From Agromyces sp. Marseille-P2726 (GTDB lineage: Bacteria > Actinomycetota > Actinomycetes > Actinomycetales > Microbacteriaceae): a DNA stretch of 64,000 bases. The stretch is from NCBI RefSeq assembly GCF_902809835.1, contig NZ_CADDWM010000012.1:310708-374707 (forward strand), in the 5' to 3' direction. The notes below the pieces were generated by a model. That model was not told the DNA's origin and made no database searches. It worked only from the letters and a program-made list of their open reading frames with translations. A program made the translations under genes and the position numbers. Position 1 is the first letter of the stretch. Each line of letters opens with the position of its first letter. Shown in pieces: positions 8,501 through 16,001 of the stretch.

Positions 8501-9513
8501 CGGGCAAGGCCTACGTGAAGGGCAAGGTCGAGGCCGGCAAGGCCTGGGCGAAGGGCAAGCTCGGAGGCGGCGAGAAGCCCGCCGCGACGCCCAGCTCGAC
8601 GCCGAAACCCGGATCGGAGACGGTGCGCGGGAAGGTGGAGAGCACACTGCTGACACAGCTCGGGGAGCCGCACAAGCATCAGGAAATCCCCGCGATACTG
8701 GACGGTGTCGAGGCGACCTACCGCCCGGAGGGCGTGCGCCGCGTCGTCGAGGGAAGGCCGGACAAGGACGGCAACATCCCGATCCTCGTCGAGGCCAGCC
8801 CGCTCGAGCCGGCCGTCCTGCTGCGCCTGGCGCGCCCCGGGTACACGGTCCGTGCGGGCGCGACGCTGCGCTTCTCGAGCCCGGTCGAACTCACCACTCC
8901 GCGCCGATTCCAGACCGTGCGCGAGGTCGTCCCACGGTCGAAGCGTGATCCAGCCACCGGACGACGGCCCACGCGACCAGTGGCCCATCCCGGCGGTGGT
9001 GCCGTCAGTACCGCCTGGGGCGACTTCCCGGGCGCGCAGGTCGTACGTCCCGAGGGTCGTCCTGACACCCCCGGACTGGCGCCAGCGGAGCGGGTCTCGA
9101 GCGACGTCGTCCAAGTCGTGTCGCAGAACTTCCGCCTGGAATCCATGTCGCGCGAACACAACAACCATTCCCACGCCGAATTCAAGCTAGTGGGCCAACT
9201 CATGCGCGACGTCCCGTCGGAAGCCTGGGCGAATCTGCAATCGCTGCGGATCGACATCAACAGGATGCCCTGTGCACAATGCTGCATCACCTTGGGGGAG
9301 TGGTTCGGCACCTTCACTGGAGCCTCAGTCTCGATCCACTGGACCAGCCCTCATCCGGTGAATCCCACGGACGCGGTCAACTTCCCGACATCGGCGGAGG
9401 ACCTCGCCCGGCTCGACCTGCCTGGCGTCGTGGCGCTCGGGCCGCCGGCCTGGTTCGCCAACCGCGCCGAAGCCGACATGGCGGCCAGCCTCCATGCGGT
9501 GCCCGCGCGTTGA
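5548..9513 (+). CDS. Large eCIS cargo protein with C-terminal deaminase-like toxin domain
   Basis: The product is 1321 residues. LQREAGNAAV lies at 56-65. Residues about 120-500 are Pro/Ala/Lys-rich. From about 533 (MSAYKKDRYGGWLGG) to about 1000 there is a long helical, partly hydrophobic module of the kind carried by polymorphic injected proteins. A Lys/Gly-rich linker near 1000-1020 then leads to a distinct C-terminal domain with HAE at 1209-1211 and PCAQC at 1241-1245. The pairing of (H/C)xE with PCxxC, spaced about 30 residues apart, is the zinc and catalytic signature of the cytidine/nucleotide deaminase superfamily, which includes many bacterial toxins. The substrate (DNA, RNA or a nucleotide) cannot be told. 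No obvious immunity gene follows. Its place between DUF4157 and the sheath supports a cargo role. Confidence 0.75.
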   Translation: MTIALTSNPEVARADSRSGGATRGAMTQALAAGRRQATRRSPAAGASGRGAALLELQREAGNAAVSALLSARMRWPGDEAMVEIDRALVELRRDEPDVERVERGLERAKAAGIPVDLEGVRPPASALAVTTTGFGPSAVAAKKPVPPPKPVPQVSPLGKAAAAQPKVAGSAQPGAIPGPTTAGPAPAAVGAPAGLTRDKLLLPPVPPAGVKPAQDPAFSQVRANVKGFAAAKRAHPPAASKAKEAQGAAVAPSDDLAGQAKAAKADTMDAQQPGTFDKKAFIAAVKTAIEPKSPKTLKEADDYAKSGKAGEVKGEVKGLVTQGKEGSAHDIEAATDAPPDTSKAVAKPVTPMAPENPGQPVPIPAAGAVPKPVPPEQVNLEAGKHEVGKEMAEANVTDEQLARSGEPEFQSALADKRTAAAHADAAPAEYRAQEQATIAQGKADANAVSAAGVQGMQGTKVAALARLVADKGKAKSKDEQRRAEVTTKIQAIFTATETDVKKILDGIDPKVETEFEKGEAKAKAAFETYVAAKMSAYKKDRYGGWLGGLRWAKDKLFGMPDKVNEFYVAGRELYLKQMDGVISRVADIVGGDLAAAKRRIAKGRSEISTYVKSLPKDLQKVGSEAASEIGDRFEQLESEVKDKENQVVDTLATKYVEARKGLDERIEALQAENRGLVDKAIGAIKAVINTIRQLASMLASVLARAASVIGDIISDPVGFLGHLIDGIKGGIDRFFTNITTHLKKGLMGWLFGQLGDTGIEIPDTFDLKGVVKLLASIFGLTWANIRNRLVLQIGEKAMAAVEKGVEVFQIIKDQGVAGLWDKLVEKIGDIKAMIMEQLEDFVVTRIITAGITWLISLLNPAAAFIKACKLIYDVVMFFVNNAERIAEFVNTVIDGIVDIAKGNISTVVSKIENALGQMVPILIGFIASVLGIGGIGEKIRSIIQAIQKPVNKALDFLIRTGLKLAGPIIRGIKGISTRVKAKVAAGKAYVKGKVEAGKAWAKGKLGGGEKPAATPSSTPKPGSETVRGKVESTLLTQLGEPHKHQEIPAILDGVEATYRPEGVRRVVEGRPDKDGNIPILVEASPLEPAVLLRLARPGYTVRAGATLRFSSPVELTTPRRFQTVREVVPRSKRDPATGRRPTRPVAHPGGGAVSTAWGDFPGAQVVRPEGRPDTPGLAPAERVSSDVVQVVSQNFRLESMSREHNNHSHAEFKLVGQLMRDVPSEAWANLQSLRIDINRMPCAQCCITLGEWFGTFTGASVSIHWTSPHPVNPTDAVNFPTSAEDLARLDLPGVVALGPPAWFANRAEADMAASLHAVPAR

Positions 9514-9551
9514 TCGCTACGGCGCGCGTCGGCGGACGGCCCGTGCCCATC

Positions 9552-9606
9552 GACTCCTGAAATGAAGGACGCCGCGCCCTGCGGAGTGTCCTTCATTTCA
9601 GGAGTC
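9552..9606. repeat. Perfect 19-bp inverted repeat of the ACTCCTGAAATGAAGGAC element
   Basis: GACTCCTGAAATGAAGGAC (9552-9570) and its exact reverse complement (9588-9606) flank a 17-base loop that itself contains CCGC/GCGG. It sits between the cargo gene and the sheath gene and could form a stable RNA stem, though no T-run follows. The same 18-base word occurs as an in-frame tandem array at 12818 and in inverted form at 14011. The rest of 9514-9757 shows no supportable gene. Confidence 0.85.
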
Positions 9607-9757
9607 ACCGCGACGAGTGAATCGGCGGGCAGGCGGTTCCGCGCTCGAATGCCCGATCGCGCAGCCACCGCTACCCACCCGCACGCACCGAAAGACTGCC
9701 CTCTGCGGCATCCGCTCACCGACGCTGGAACCACGCAATCCAGCGAAGGAGTCCGGG

Positions 9758-11323
9758 ATGCCCACCTACCTTTCACCCGGTGTGTACGTGCAGGAGATCG
9801 ACGCCGGGACACGGCCGATCGAAGGCGTGGGCACCGCGGTTGCCGCGTTCATCGGCATCGCGCCGAAAGGGCCCGAGAACCAGCCGACGCTCGTGTCGAA
9901 CTGGACCCAGTTCGTCGAGCAGTTCGGCGGCCTGTACGAGGGCGCCTATCTGGCCTATGCGGTCTACGGCTACTTCCTCAACGGGGGTGGCAACTGCTAC
10001 ATCGTTCGCATCGGGACGGATGCCGTGTCGGGGGGCGGAAAGGGCGGCAAGCGCGAGCCCAAGCAGCTGGCGGCAGGTCCGCAGACTGCACGGATCGGCC
10101 CGTACGAGTTCACGGCCAAGAACGCCTCGCCCAATGCCAAGCCGATCAAGGTCGAGGTCGCCGACCCCGACGGTGAGGCGCCGGAGGATGGCACGTTCAA
10201 GCTCACGGTGACCGCCGAAGGGCGCTCCCCAGAGGTGTATGACGCAGTCTCGGCGAAGCCCGACCACCCCGCCTTCCTCCTCACGAAGCTCGCGCAGTCG
10301 AAGCTCGTGACGGTAGCGGAGACCGATCCCGGATCAGCCGGTGTGCGGCTGCGAAACGGCACGTTCGACCTCGCCGTGCCCGAGCCCGAGGAGAAGCCCA
10401 TCGTGCTCGACGACCTCGGCGCGGCCAATTACATCGGCGACTCCGCCGACCGTACCGGGTTCAGCGGTCTCGAAGAGGTCGAGGACGTCACGATGGTGGC
10501 GGTGCCCGACCTCATGGCGGCGTTCGAGCAGGGCGCCATCGACCTCGAGACGGTCAAGGCCGTGCAGCAGGCTGTGATCGCGCACTGCGAGCTCATGGGC
10601 GACCGCGTGGCCGTGCTCGACCCACCGCCGCAGCTCTCAGCGCAGGAGATCGTGAACTGGCGTCGGGTCGAAGCCGGTCACGACTCCAAGTTCGCAGCGC
10701 TCTACTACCCGTGGATCAAGGTGCTCGACCCCGTCTCGGGGACCAACCGGTTCATGCCGCCGTCCGGGCACATCGCCGGTGTGTGGGCACGGAACGACAA
10801 CGAACGCGGTGTGCACAAGGCGCCGGCGAACGAGGTCATCCGCGGCGCGATCGAACCGCAGACGCAGCTGACCCGCGCCGAACAGGAGACCCTCAACCCG
10901 ATCGGCATCAACGCGATCCGCAGCTTCCCGGGGCGCGGTGTTCGGGTCTGGGGCGCCCGCACCCTCTCGAGCGATCCGGCGTGGCGGTATGTCAACATCC
11001 GCCGGCTCTTCAACTACCTCGAGAAGTCGATCCTGAACGCGACGCAGTTCGCCGTGTTCGAGCCGAACGATCCCGCCCTGTGGGGCAAGCTCACGCGCTC
11101 GATCTCGAGCTTCCTGATCGGCGAGTGGCGCAAGGGCGCGCTCTTCGGACGCACCCCCGACGAGGCCTTCTTCGTGAAGTGCGACGACGAGACCAACCCC
11201 GCTGACGTCATCGACGCGGGCCAGGTCATCTGCCAGATCGGCGTGGCCCCCGTGAAGCCGGCGGAGTTCGTCGTGTTCCAGCTCTCGCAGTTCTCGGGCG
11301 GCACGAGCCTCGTCACCGAATGA
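9758..11323 (+). CDS. Contractile tail sheath protein
   Basis: The product is 521 residues from the ATG at 9758 (GAAGGAG upstream at 9745). It begins MPTYLSPGVYVQEID, the standard start of phage/eCIS sheath proteins, with conserved GVGTAVAAFIGIAPKGP. The C-terminal sheath core follows (IGINAIRSFPGRGVRVWGARTL, RRLFNYLEKSI, EWRKGALFG, CQIGVAPVKPAEFVVFQLSQ). Sheath subunits polymerise round the inner tube and contract to drive it out. An inserted, less conserved domain lies between about residues 90 and 240. Only one sheath gene is seen in the window. Confidence 0.95.
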   Translation: MPTYLSPGVYVQEIDAGTRPIEGVGTAVAAFIGIAPKGPENQPTLVSNWTQFVEQFGGLYEGAYLAYAVYGYFLNGGGNCYIVRIGTDAVSGGGKGGKREPKQLAAGPQTARIGPYEFTAKNASPNAKPIKVEVADPDGEAPEDGTFKLTVTAEGRSPEVYDAVSAKPDHPAFLLTKLAQSKLVTVAETDPGSAGVRLRNGTFDLAVPEPEEKPIVLDDLGAANYIGDSADRTGFSGLEEVEDVTMVAVPDLMAAFEQGAIDLETVKAVQQAVIAHCELMGDRVAVLDPPPQLSAQEIVNWRRVEAGHDSKFAALYYPWIKVLDPVSGTNRFMPPSGHIAGVWARNDNERGVHKAPANEVIRGAIEPQTQLTRAEQETLNPIGINAIRSFPGRGVRVWGARTLSSDPAWRYVNIRRLFNYLEKSILNATQFAVFEPNDPALWGKLTRSISSFLIGEWRKGALFGRTPDEAFFVKCDDETNPADVIDAGQVICQIGVAPVKPAEFVVFQLSQFSGGTSLVTE

Positions 11324-11370
11324 CCCGATCACAGCCACCGCACCTCCACCGCCATCACTAGGAGCTAGAC

Positions 11371-11817
11371 ATGGCACTCGCAGATTCCTTCGATTCCTCT
11401 CCGGCGTACGCCTTCAAGGTCACGATCGACGGCATCGAGATCCCGAAGGTCACCGAGGTCTCGGGCCTCAAGAACGAGGTCGACAAGATCGAGCTGAAAC
11501 AGCAGCTCGCCGACGGCAAGTACGTCGCTCGCCAACTCATCGGCCGGGCGAAGACCGGGGAGTTCACCGTGACGCGTGGGCTCACCGACTCGAAGACCAT
11601 CAGCGACTGGCTCAAGGTCGTGATGCAGGGCGACGTCGCCGGAGCCCGCAAGACCGCGTCGGTCGAGCTGCTCGACTACGAGGGCAGCCCGCTGAAGAAG
11701 TACGAGTTCCGCAACTGCTGGGTGCGCTCGGTCGAGATCAACTCGCTGAAGGCGGGCGCAACCGAGCAGGCCACCGAGAAGTTCACGGTCTGCTTCGACG
11801 AGTCCGAGGTGACGTGA
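11371..11817 (+). CDS. Inner tube protein 1 (gp19/Hcp-like)
   Basis: The product is 148 residues from the ATG at 11371, with AGGAGCT just upstream. The pattern AYAFKVTIDGIEIPKVTEVSGLKNEVDKIEL and GEFTVTRGLTDSKTISDWLKVV is the phage tail-tube gp19 family. These proteins stack as hexameric rings to form the tube ejected by sheath contraction. It follows the sheath gene by 47 bases and overlaps the next gene's start. The protein at 14786 is a second, diverged copy, as is usual in eCIS loci where one copy often makes the tube start or end. Confidence 0.93.
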   Translation: MALADSFDSSPAYAFKVTIDGIEIPKVTEVSGLKNEVDKIELKQQLADGKYVARQLIGRAKTGEFTVTRGLTDSKTISDWLKVVMQGDVAGARKTASVELLDYEGSPLKKYEFRNCWVRSVEINSLKAGATEQATEKFTVCFDESEVT

Positions 11818-12266
11818 TGCAGCGCGTTCTCGCGACCCGGCCGAGCGCGCGCGCCGACGAGGGCATCGGCCCCGAGGCATCCGTCGACGATGGCGCCATG
11901 CGCACCGAGTTCGCCTTCGAACTCCCGCGCGGGTACGTCGGCGCCGACGGCACGGTGCATCGCCGCGGCGTCATGCGCCTCGCCACCGCGCGCGACGAAC
12001 TGCTGCCGCTCTACGACGCACGCGTGCAGGAGAACGCGGCGTACACGACGGTGGTGCTGCTCGGTCGCGTGATCACGTCGCTCGGCACGCTCGGCACGGT
12101 CGACGGCTCGGTGATCGAGAACATGTTCGCGTCGGATGTCGCATTCCTGCAGGACTTCTACCGGCGCATCAACGCCGAGGGGCACACCCGCATCGCGGTG
12201 ACCTGCCCCGAGTGCTCCCACCGGTTCACGGCCGATCTCGCGGGTGGGCGCCTGGGGGAATCATGA
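11817..12266 (+). CDS. Tail assembly-type protein of eCIS
   Basis: The product is 149 residues. The ATG at 11817 overlaps the previous stop (TGATG); a GTG one codon earlier is also possible. The protein has a mixed alpha/beta body (TEFAFELPRGYVGADGTVHRRGVMRLATARDE, VVLLGRVITSLG) and a C-terminal CPEC motif (VTCPECSHRF). In actinobacterial injection-system loci a protein of this kind sits between the tube gene and a roughly 50-residue DUF6760 gene. A phage-tail-assembly or chaperone role is inferred from position and general likeness, not from a catalytic motif. Confidence 0.7.
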   Translation: MQRVLATRPSARADEGIGPEASVDDGAMRTEFAFELPRGYVGADGTVHRRGVMRLATARDELLPLYDARVQENAAYTTVVLLGRVITSLGTLGTVDGSVIENMFASDVAFLQDFYRRINAEGHTRIAVTCPECSHRFTADLAGGRLGES

Positions 12267-12421
12267 CGTACTCGGCCGACCGAATCCATGAGGAGGTCGC
12301 GTACGTCGCCTACCACTTCCACTGGTCGCTCGACGACATCCTGGACATGGAGCACGCCGAGCGCCTGCGCTACGTGCACGAGATCGCCGCGATCAACACG
12401 AGGATGAGCGAGGGGCGCTGA
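12263..12421 (+). CDS. DUF6760 small protein
   Basis: The product is 52 residues from the ATG at 12263, overlapping the upstream stop by 4 bases (ATGA). The sequence EEVAYVAYHFHWSLDDILDMEHAERLRYVHEI is characteristic of the short helical proteins annotated as DUF6760 in actinobacterial and cyanobacterial eCIS loci. It is probably translationally coupled to the preceding gene and likely works with it, much as split tail-assembly chaperones do. Function is unproven. Confidence 0.75.
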   Translation: MTYSADRIHEEVAYVAYHFHWSLDDILDMEHAERLRYVHEIAAINTRMSEGR

Positions 12422-12424
12422 CGC

Positions 12425-14761
12425 ATGCGATGGCCCTGGCAACGCAGCGAACGGCGGGTGACGGATGCCTCGCCGCCGGTGCCGCCCGCGGGCTGGGCGT
12501 TCCTTCCGCCACTGCAACGACAGCTCACGGATGCCGCGCCGGCCACTCTGCGGCCGGCGTTCGTGTCGACGCTGCCGACCCGGTCCATGCCGACCTCGCT
12601 CGGCGCGCTCAGTCACCTGGTCGACGGCGGAGCGCCGGCGGGGACCTTCGGTGCCGACGACGCTGCGCTGGGTGCGCCCGTGCAACGCGCGGTCGCGACC
12701 GAGCTGAGCCTGCGGCATCCGCAGGGTGCCGGCGTCGGACGGATACCTCGGCCGGCTGTCTCTGCCGCGCTCGGCCGCGGCCCGGAGAGTTCGGCGGCGA
12801 CGTTCGTGCTCGGCGAGACTCCTGAAACGAAGGACACTCCTGAAACGAAGGACACTCCTGAAGCGAAGGACACTCCTGAAACGAAGGACACTCCTGAAGC
12901 GAAGGACACTCCTGAAACGAAGGACACTGACGCGTCGTCGCCTGATACGCCCCGGCTTCCGCCCTTCCCCGAGACTGTCCAGCGGGTCGAGCTCGAGACC
13001 GAGGCCGAGCCTGAGGTCGTCTTCGCCGCCGGGACAGACGGATCTGGCGACGCCGAGGCAGACGTCGCGAGCGTGAGGGAGCTTGCGACCGATTCCGAGA
13101 TCGCGGATCGGACTGAGAGCACCGCCGAGGCCCCGGTTGCGGCTCGGATCCCCACCCAGACCGACGCAGGGCCTCCGGCCGCCATCGCATCCGGACTCCT
13201 CGGTGATCAGCACGGACGCCCGCTCGCTTCCTCCGCTCACTCCGAGATGGACGCGCCGGTGGCGCGGCCGTCGCCGGGATCACGTCCCGTAGGCCTGGGT
13301 GCGCCCCTCGGTGGGCTGACAGTGCAGCGCTCAGCGCCGAGCGCTGGCGACGGGGTCGAGCCGATGCCCGTGAGCCCGGCAGAGCCCGACCCATCGCCCG
13401 CCGCCGGCCGAACAGTGGATCGTGACCCGTCAGCGGTTCGGATGCCCGCGCGTCCGGCCGGGCCCGAACCGACGTGGTCGGCGGCGCAGGCAGCACCTTC
13501 GCTGATCCACCCGGATATCCCCCCGCGGGCCGCCGCGACGTCGGCCGCGGAGCCGGCATCGGCGGAGTCACCGACGATCCGCCCGATGCTGCAGCGGTCC
13601 GTCCAACAGGTCGGGTACACCGTGCGGAACCCGGCAGCGTCACTCGGCGCCACAGGCCCGTCGCCGTCGTTGCAGCGCCAGGCCGGCCTCGGCGCGCCGC
13701 TCGCACCGCAGCGGGCAGCGGGTGGGCCGGCCGGTGCCGCCGCGCGACCCTTCACTGGCGCCGACACGTCGGCAGGCGGGGTGCCCGGCCCCCCGCCGGC
13801 TGATGCGATTGAGGCGGATGGCGAGGGGGAGCGCTTCGCGGTGAACGACGCGGCCGAATCCGTGCATCGCGGAGCAGAGGCGCCACGTCGTTCCGGCTCG
13901 ACACTCGAGGCACAGCTCGCGAGGGAGAACTCCGCCTCAACCTCGCAACCGTGGGAAGTCTCGGGGATCGGCGAGACCCTTGGCGCCGCCGGTGAGGCGT
14001 CGGCGTCAGCGTCCTTCGATTCAGGAGTCCCGCCGGCCTCGGGCATCTCGCCTTCACTTCCGCTCCGTTCGGTCCCGCTCGTCGCCGCGCGCACGATCGT
14101 GCCATCGATCACCGCTCCGGCGCTCGGGCCCGCGGACGCGGCGGGAGCACACGGCAGGGTCGTCGTCGCCCGCGCGGTCGCACCGGATGCACCCGCCAGC
14201 GCACCAGCCGGCATTGCGGACACCGCGCTCACGCGCTTCGAACTTCGGATGCCCCAACCCGCCGTCGCGGCATCCGTCTCGCGATCGACCGAACCACCCG
14301 CATCACCGGCTGCGACCGCGACGACCGCGCCCACGACGACGGCATCGGCCGCTCCGATGGTGCAGCGCGCCTTCGGACTGCCGTCGCTGCCGTCCGCGCC
14401 GAAGCTCCCGTCGGTGCCCTCGATGCCCTCCGTCCCGTCCCTCCCGGATCTCCCGTCCCTGCCCGACCGCCCCGATCTCCCGTCGGCCGATGAGCTCCGC
14501 GAGCGAGCCGCCGAGGCGGTGCCCGACCTCGCCGAGCAGGTGCCCGGTGCAACGGAGGCGATGCGCACGGCGTCGGACACGCTGACCCGCGCCGGCCAGG
14601 CCCTCGCCCCGACGGCAGGTGGTACGGGAGCGTCCACCTCGTCGGGTCCCGAGAACGTCGAGCAGCTGGTGCGCAAGCTGTACACCCCGCTCGTGCGCCG
14701 GATCAAAGCCGAGCTGCTGCTCGATCGCGAGCGCCGCGGCATCCGCATCGACGGAATCTGA
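12425..14761 (+). CDS. Long low-complexity eCIS protein with conserved C-terminal LYTPLVRRIKAEL motif
   Basis: This 778-residue protein is dominated by Ala/Pro/Ser/Glu. It carries dispersed L/V-Q-R triplets (PLQRQL, PVQRAV, TVQRVE, TVQRSA, MLQRSV, SLQRQAG, MVQRAF), a six-copy TPETKD/TPEAKD block at about 132-167, and a proline ladder (LPSLPSAPKLPSVPSMPSVPSLPDLPSLP) near 650-680. The only ordered-looking part is the last 50 residues (NVEQLVRKLYTPLVRRIKAELLLDRERRG), probably a docking helix to the baseplate or tube. Position between DUF6760 and the second tube gene is constant in related loci. A tape-measure, scaffold or cargo-scaffold role is possible; none is demonstrated. Confidence 0.65.
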   Translation: MRWPWQRSERRVTDASPPVPPAGWAFLPPLQRQLTDAAPATLRPAFVSTLPTRSMPTSLGALSHLVDGGAPAGTFGADDAALGAPVQRAVATELSLRHPQGAGVGRIPRPAVSAALGRGPESSAATFVLGETPETKDTPETKDTPEAKDTPETKDTPEAKDTPETKDTDASSPDTPRLPPFPETVQRVELETEAEPEVVFAAGTDGSGDAEADVASVRELATDSEIADRTESTAEAPVAARIPTQTDAGPPAAIASGLLGDQHGRPLASSAHSEMDAPVARPSPGSRPVGLGAPLGGLTVQRSAPSAGDGVEPMPVSPAEPDPSPAAGRTVDRDPSAVRMPARPAGPEPTWSAAQAAPSLIHPDIPPRAAATSAAEPASAESPTIRPMLQRSVQQVGYTVRNPAASLGATGPSPSLQRQAGLGAPLAPQRAAGGPAGAAARPFTGADTSAGGVPGPPPADAIEADGEGERFAVNDAAESVHRGAEAPRRSGSTLEAQLARENSASTSQPWEVSGIGETLGAAGEASASASFDSGVPPASGISPSLPLRSVPLVAARTIVPSITAPALGPADAAGAHGRVVVARAVAPDAPASAPAGIADTALTRFELRMPQPAVAASVSRSTEPPASPAATATTAPTTTASAAPMVQRAFGLPSLPSAPKLPSVPSMPSVPSLPDLPSLPDRPDLPSADELRERAAEAVPDLAEQVPGATEAMRTASDTLTRAGQALAPTAGGTGASTSSGPENVEQLVRKLYTPLVRRIKAELLLDRERRGIRIDGI
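12818..12925 (+). repeat. In-frame 18-bp tandem repeat, six copies (TPETKD)
   Basis: Six exact-length units of ACTCCTGAA(A/G)CGAAGGAC run from 12818 to 12925 inside the low-complexity gene. They encode TPETKD four times and TPEAKD twice. The unit is the same word as the arms of the inverted repeat at 9552-9606 (one base changed, ATG to ACG), and a reverse-oriented, two-base-diverged copy lies at 14011-14029 in the same gene. Unit length is a multiple of three, so copy-number change keeps the frame. Confidence 0.9.
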
Positions 14762-14785
14762 ACGAACCACCGGAAGGAGGCGACG

Positions 14786-15229
14786 ATGCTCACCGACACT
14801 GAAATCGCCGTCGGCGTGCACTACCTGGTGCACCTCGATGAGCAGGATCTCGGCGACTTCTCGAGCTGCGAGGGTCTCGGCGTCGAGGTCGTGCTCGAAT
14901 CGCGCGAGGAGGGCGGCAACAACGGATTCGTCTGGCAGTTCCCCACGCGCCTGAAGTACCCGAACATCAAGCTCACCCGTCCGGTGAGCAAGCAGACGGC
15001 CGACAAGATCATCAACTGGGTGGTGGCCGCGGTCTCGGGCTTCTCACGCGGCACCGGTCACATCGAGGCGAAGACCGCCGACGGTGAGACCGTCGCGAAG
15101 TACGACCTGCACGACGTGATTCCCGTGCGCTGGACCGGGCCCTCGCTGAACGCCGACCAGCCCAAGGTGCTCACCGAGACGCTCGAGATCGCCCACAACG
15201 GGTTCGCCAACACGGCGTCGAAGTACTGA
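14786..15229 (+). CDS. Inner tube protein 2 (gp19-like)
   Basis: The product is 147 residues with the strong site GGAAGGAGG upstream. VGVHYLVHLDEQDLGDFSSCEGLGVEVVLESREEGGNN is the variant of the gp19 tube fold seen in the second tube gene of eCIS loci, where it probably forms the tube-baseplate junction (Afp5/Pvc5-like). The C-terminus (VRWTGPSLNADQPKVLTETLEIAHNGF) matches the family. It starts 24 bases after the low-complexity gene and 7 bases before the LysM gene. Confidence 0.9.
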   Translation: MLTDTEIAVGVHYLVHLDEQDLGDFSSCEGLGVEVVLESREEGGNNGFVWQFPTRLKYPNIKLTRPVSKQTADKIINWVVAAVSGFSRGTGHIEAKTADGETVAKYDLHDVIPVRWTGPSLNADQPKVLTETLEIAHNGFANTASKY

Positions 15230-15236
15230 GGTCGCC

Positions 15237-16001
15237 ATGCCTGTCACCTCCACCGCCTCCGACACCGCGGGTCTCGTGCATGCCGCCATCGAGGTGCACG
15301 AGCCGGGGCAGACGCCGGGCAAGGTCGGCGCGCTCCTCGACACGATCGAGTTCCAGTTGAACCCGAAAGAGGTGACCATCGCGAAGTCGGCGAAGTGGGA
15401 GAGCAAGAACCAGAAGAAGTCGGCGTCCGCCCCGCCCGCGACCTACCAGGGCCCGGAACCGCAGAAGCTGAGCGTCGAGATGTACTTCGACGAGACTCGC
15501 CAGCGCGACGGCAGCGTCGTCAAGCGCGTCGAAGCGCTGTTCCAGGCGTGCACGCCGACGACGAGCTCGAAGGACGGGAACAAGCCGTCGGCTCCGTGGG
15601 TGAAGTTCAAGTGGGGCGTGCTCACGGGATTCGTGGGATACATCAAGAGCGTGTCGGCGAAGTACACCCTGTTCTCGCCGAACGGCACACCGTTGCGGGC
15701 GGTGTGCACGGTGGCCCTCGAGGAGCTCGCGAACGAGCCCAAGAAGCAGAACCCGACCTCGGGCGGGCTGCAGCCGCGTCACGCGCACACGATCCGCGAA
15801 GGCGACTCGCTCGCGGCCATCGCCTACCGCGAGTACGGCGACCCGGCCTACTGGCGAACGCTCGCCGAGGTCAACGGCATCGACGATCCGCTGCGGCTTC
15901 GGCCCGGTCGCATCGTGCTGATCCCGACCCTCGAGGAGCTCTCCAACGCCGACGACCGGGAGAACGCCCGGAAGGAGATCGCTCGTGCCCTCCTCCACTG
16001 A
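15237..16001 (+). CDS. LysM-containing tube/baseplate adaptor (Afp7/Pvc7-like)
   Basis: The product is 254 residues. The first about 180 match the CIS tube adaptor family (KVGALLDTIEFQLNPKEVTIAKSAKWESK, KLSVEMYFDETRQRDGSV). The last 65 form a LysM-like domain (HTIREGDSLAAIAYREYGDPAYWRTLAEVNGIDDPLRLRPGRIVLIP). In phages and eCIS this protein joins the tube to the spike; the LysM part is structural here rather than evidence of peptidoglycan binding. The gene overlaps the spike gene by 17 bases. Confidence 0.9.
   Translation: MPVTSTASDTAGLVHAAIEVHEPGQTPGKVGALLDTIEFQLNPKEVTIAKSAKWESKNQKKSASAPPATYQGPEPQKLSVEMYFDETRQRDGSVVKRVEALFQACTPTTSSKDGNKPSAPWVKFKWGVLTGFVGYIKSVSAKYTLFSPNGTPLRAVCTVALEELANEPKKQNPTSGGLQPRHAHTIREGDSLAAIAYREYGDPAYWRTLAEVNGIDDPLRLRPGRIVLIPTLEELSNADDRENARKEIARALLH

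Noticed and set aside
9552..9606. Standard rho-independent terminator
   Set aside because: No T-run follows, and the same word is a dispersed repeat including in coding sequence, so it is listed as a repeat.
9562..10176. Possible immunity gene after the deaminase protein
   Set aside because: The open frame overlaps the sheath gene in another frame, has shadow-type Arg/Ala composition and no ribosome site of its own.
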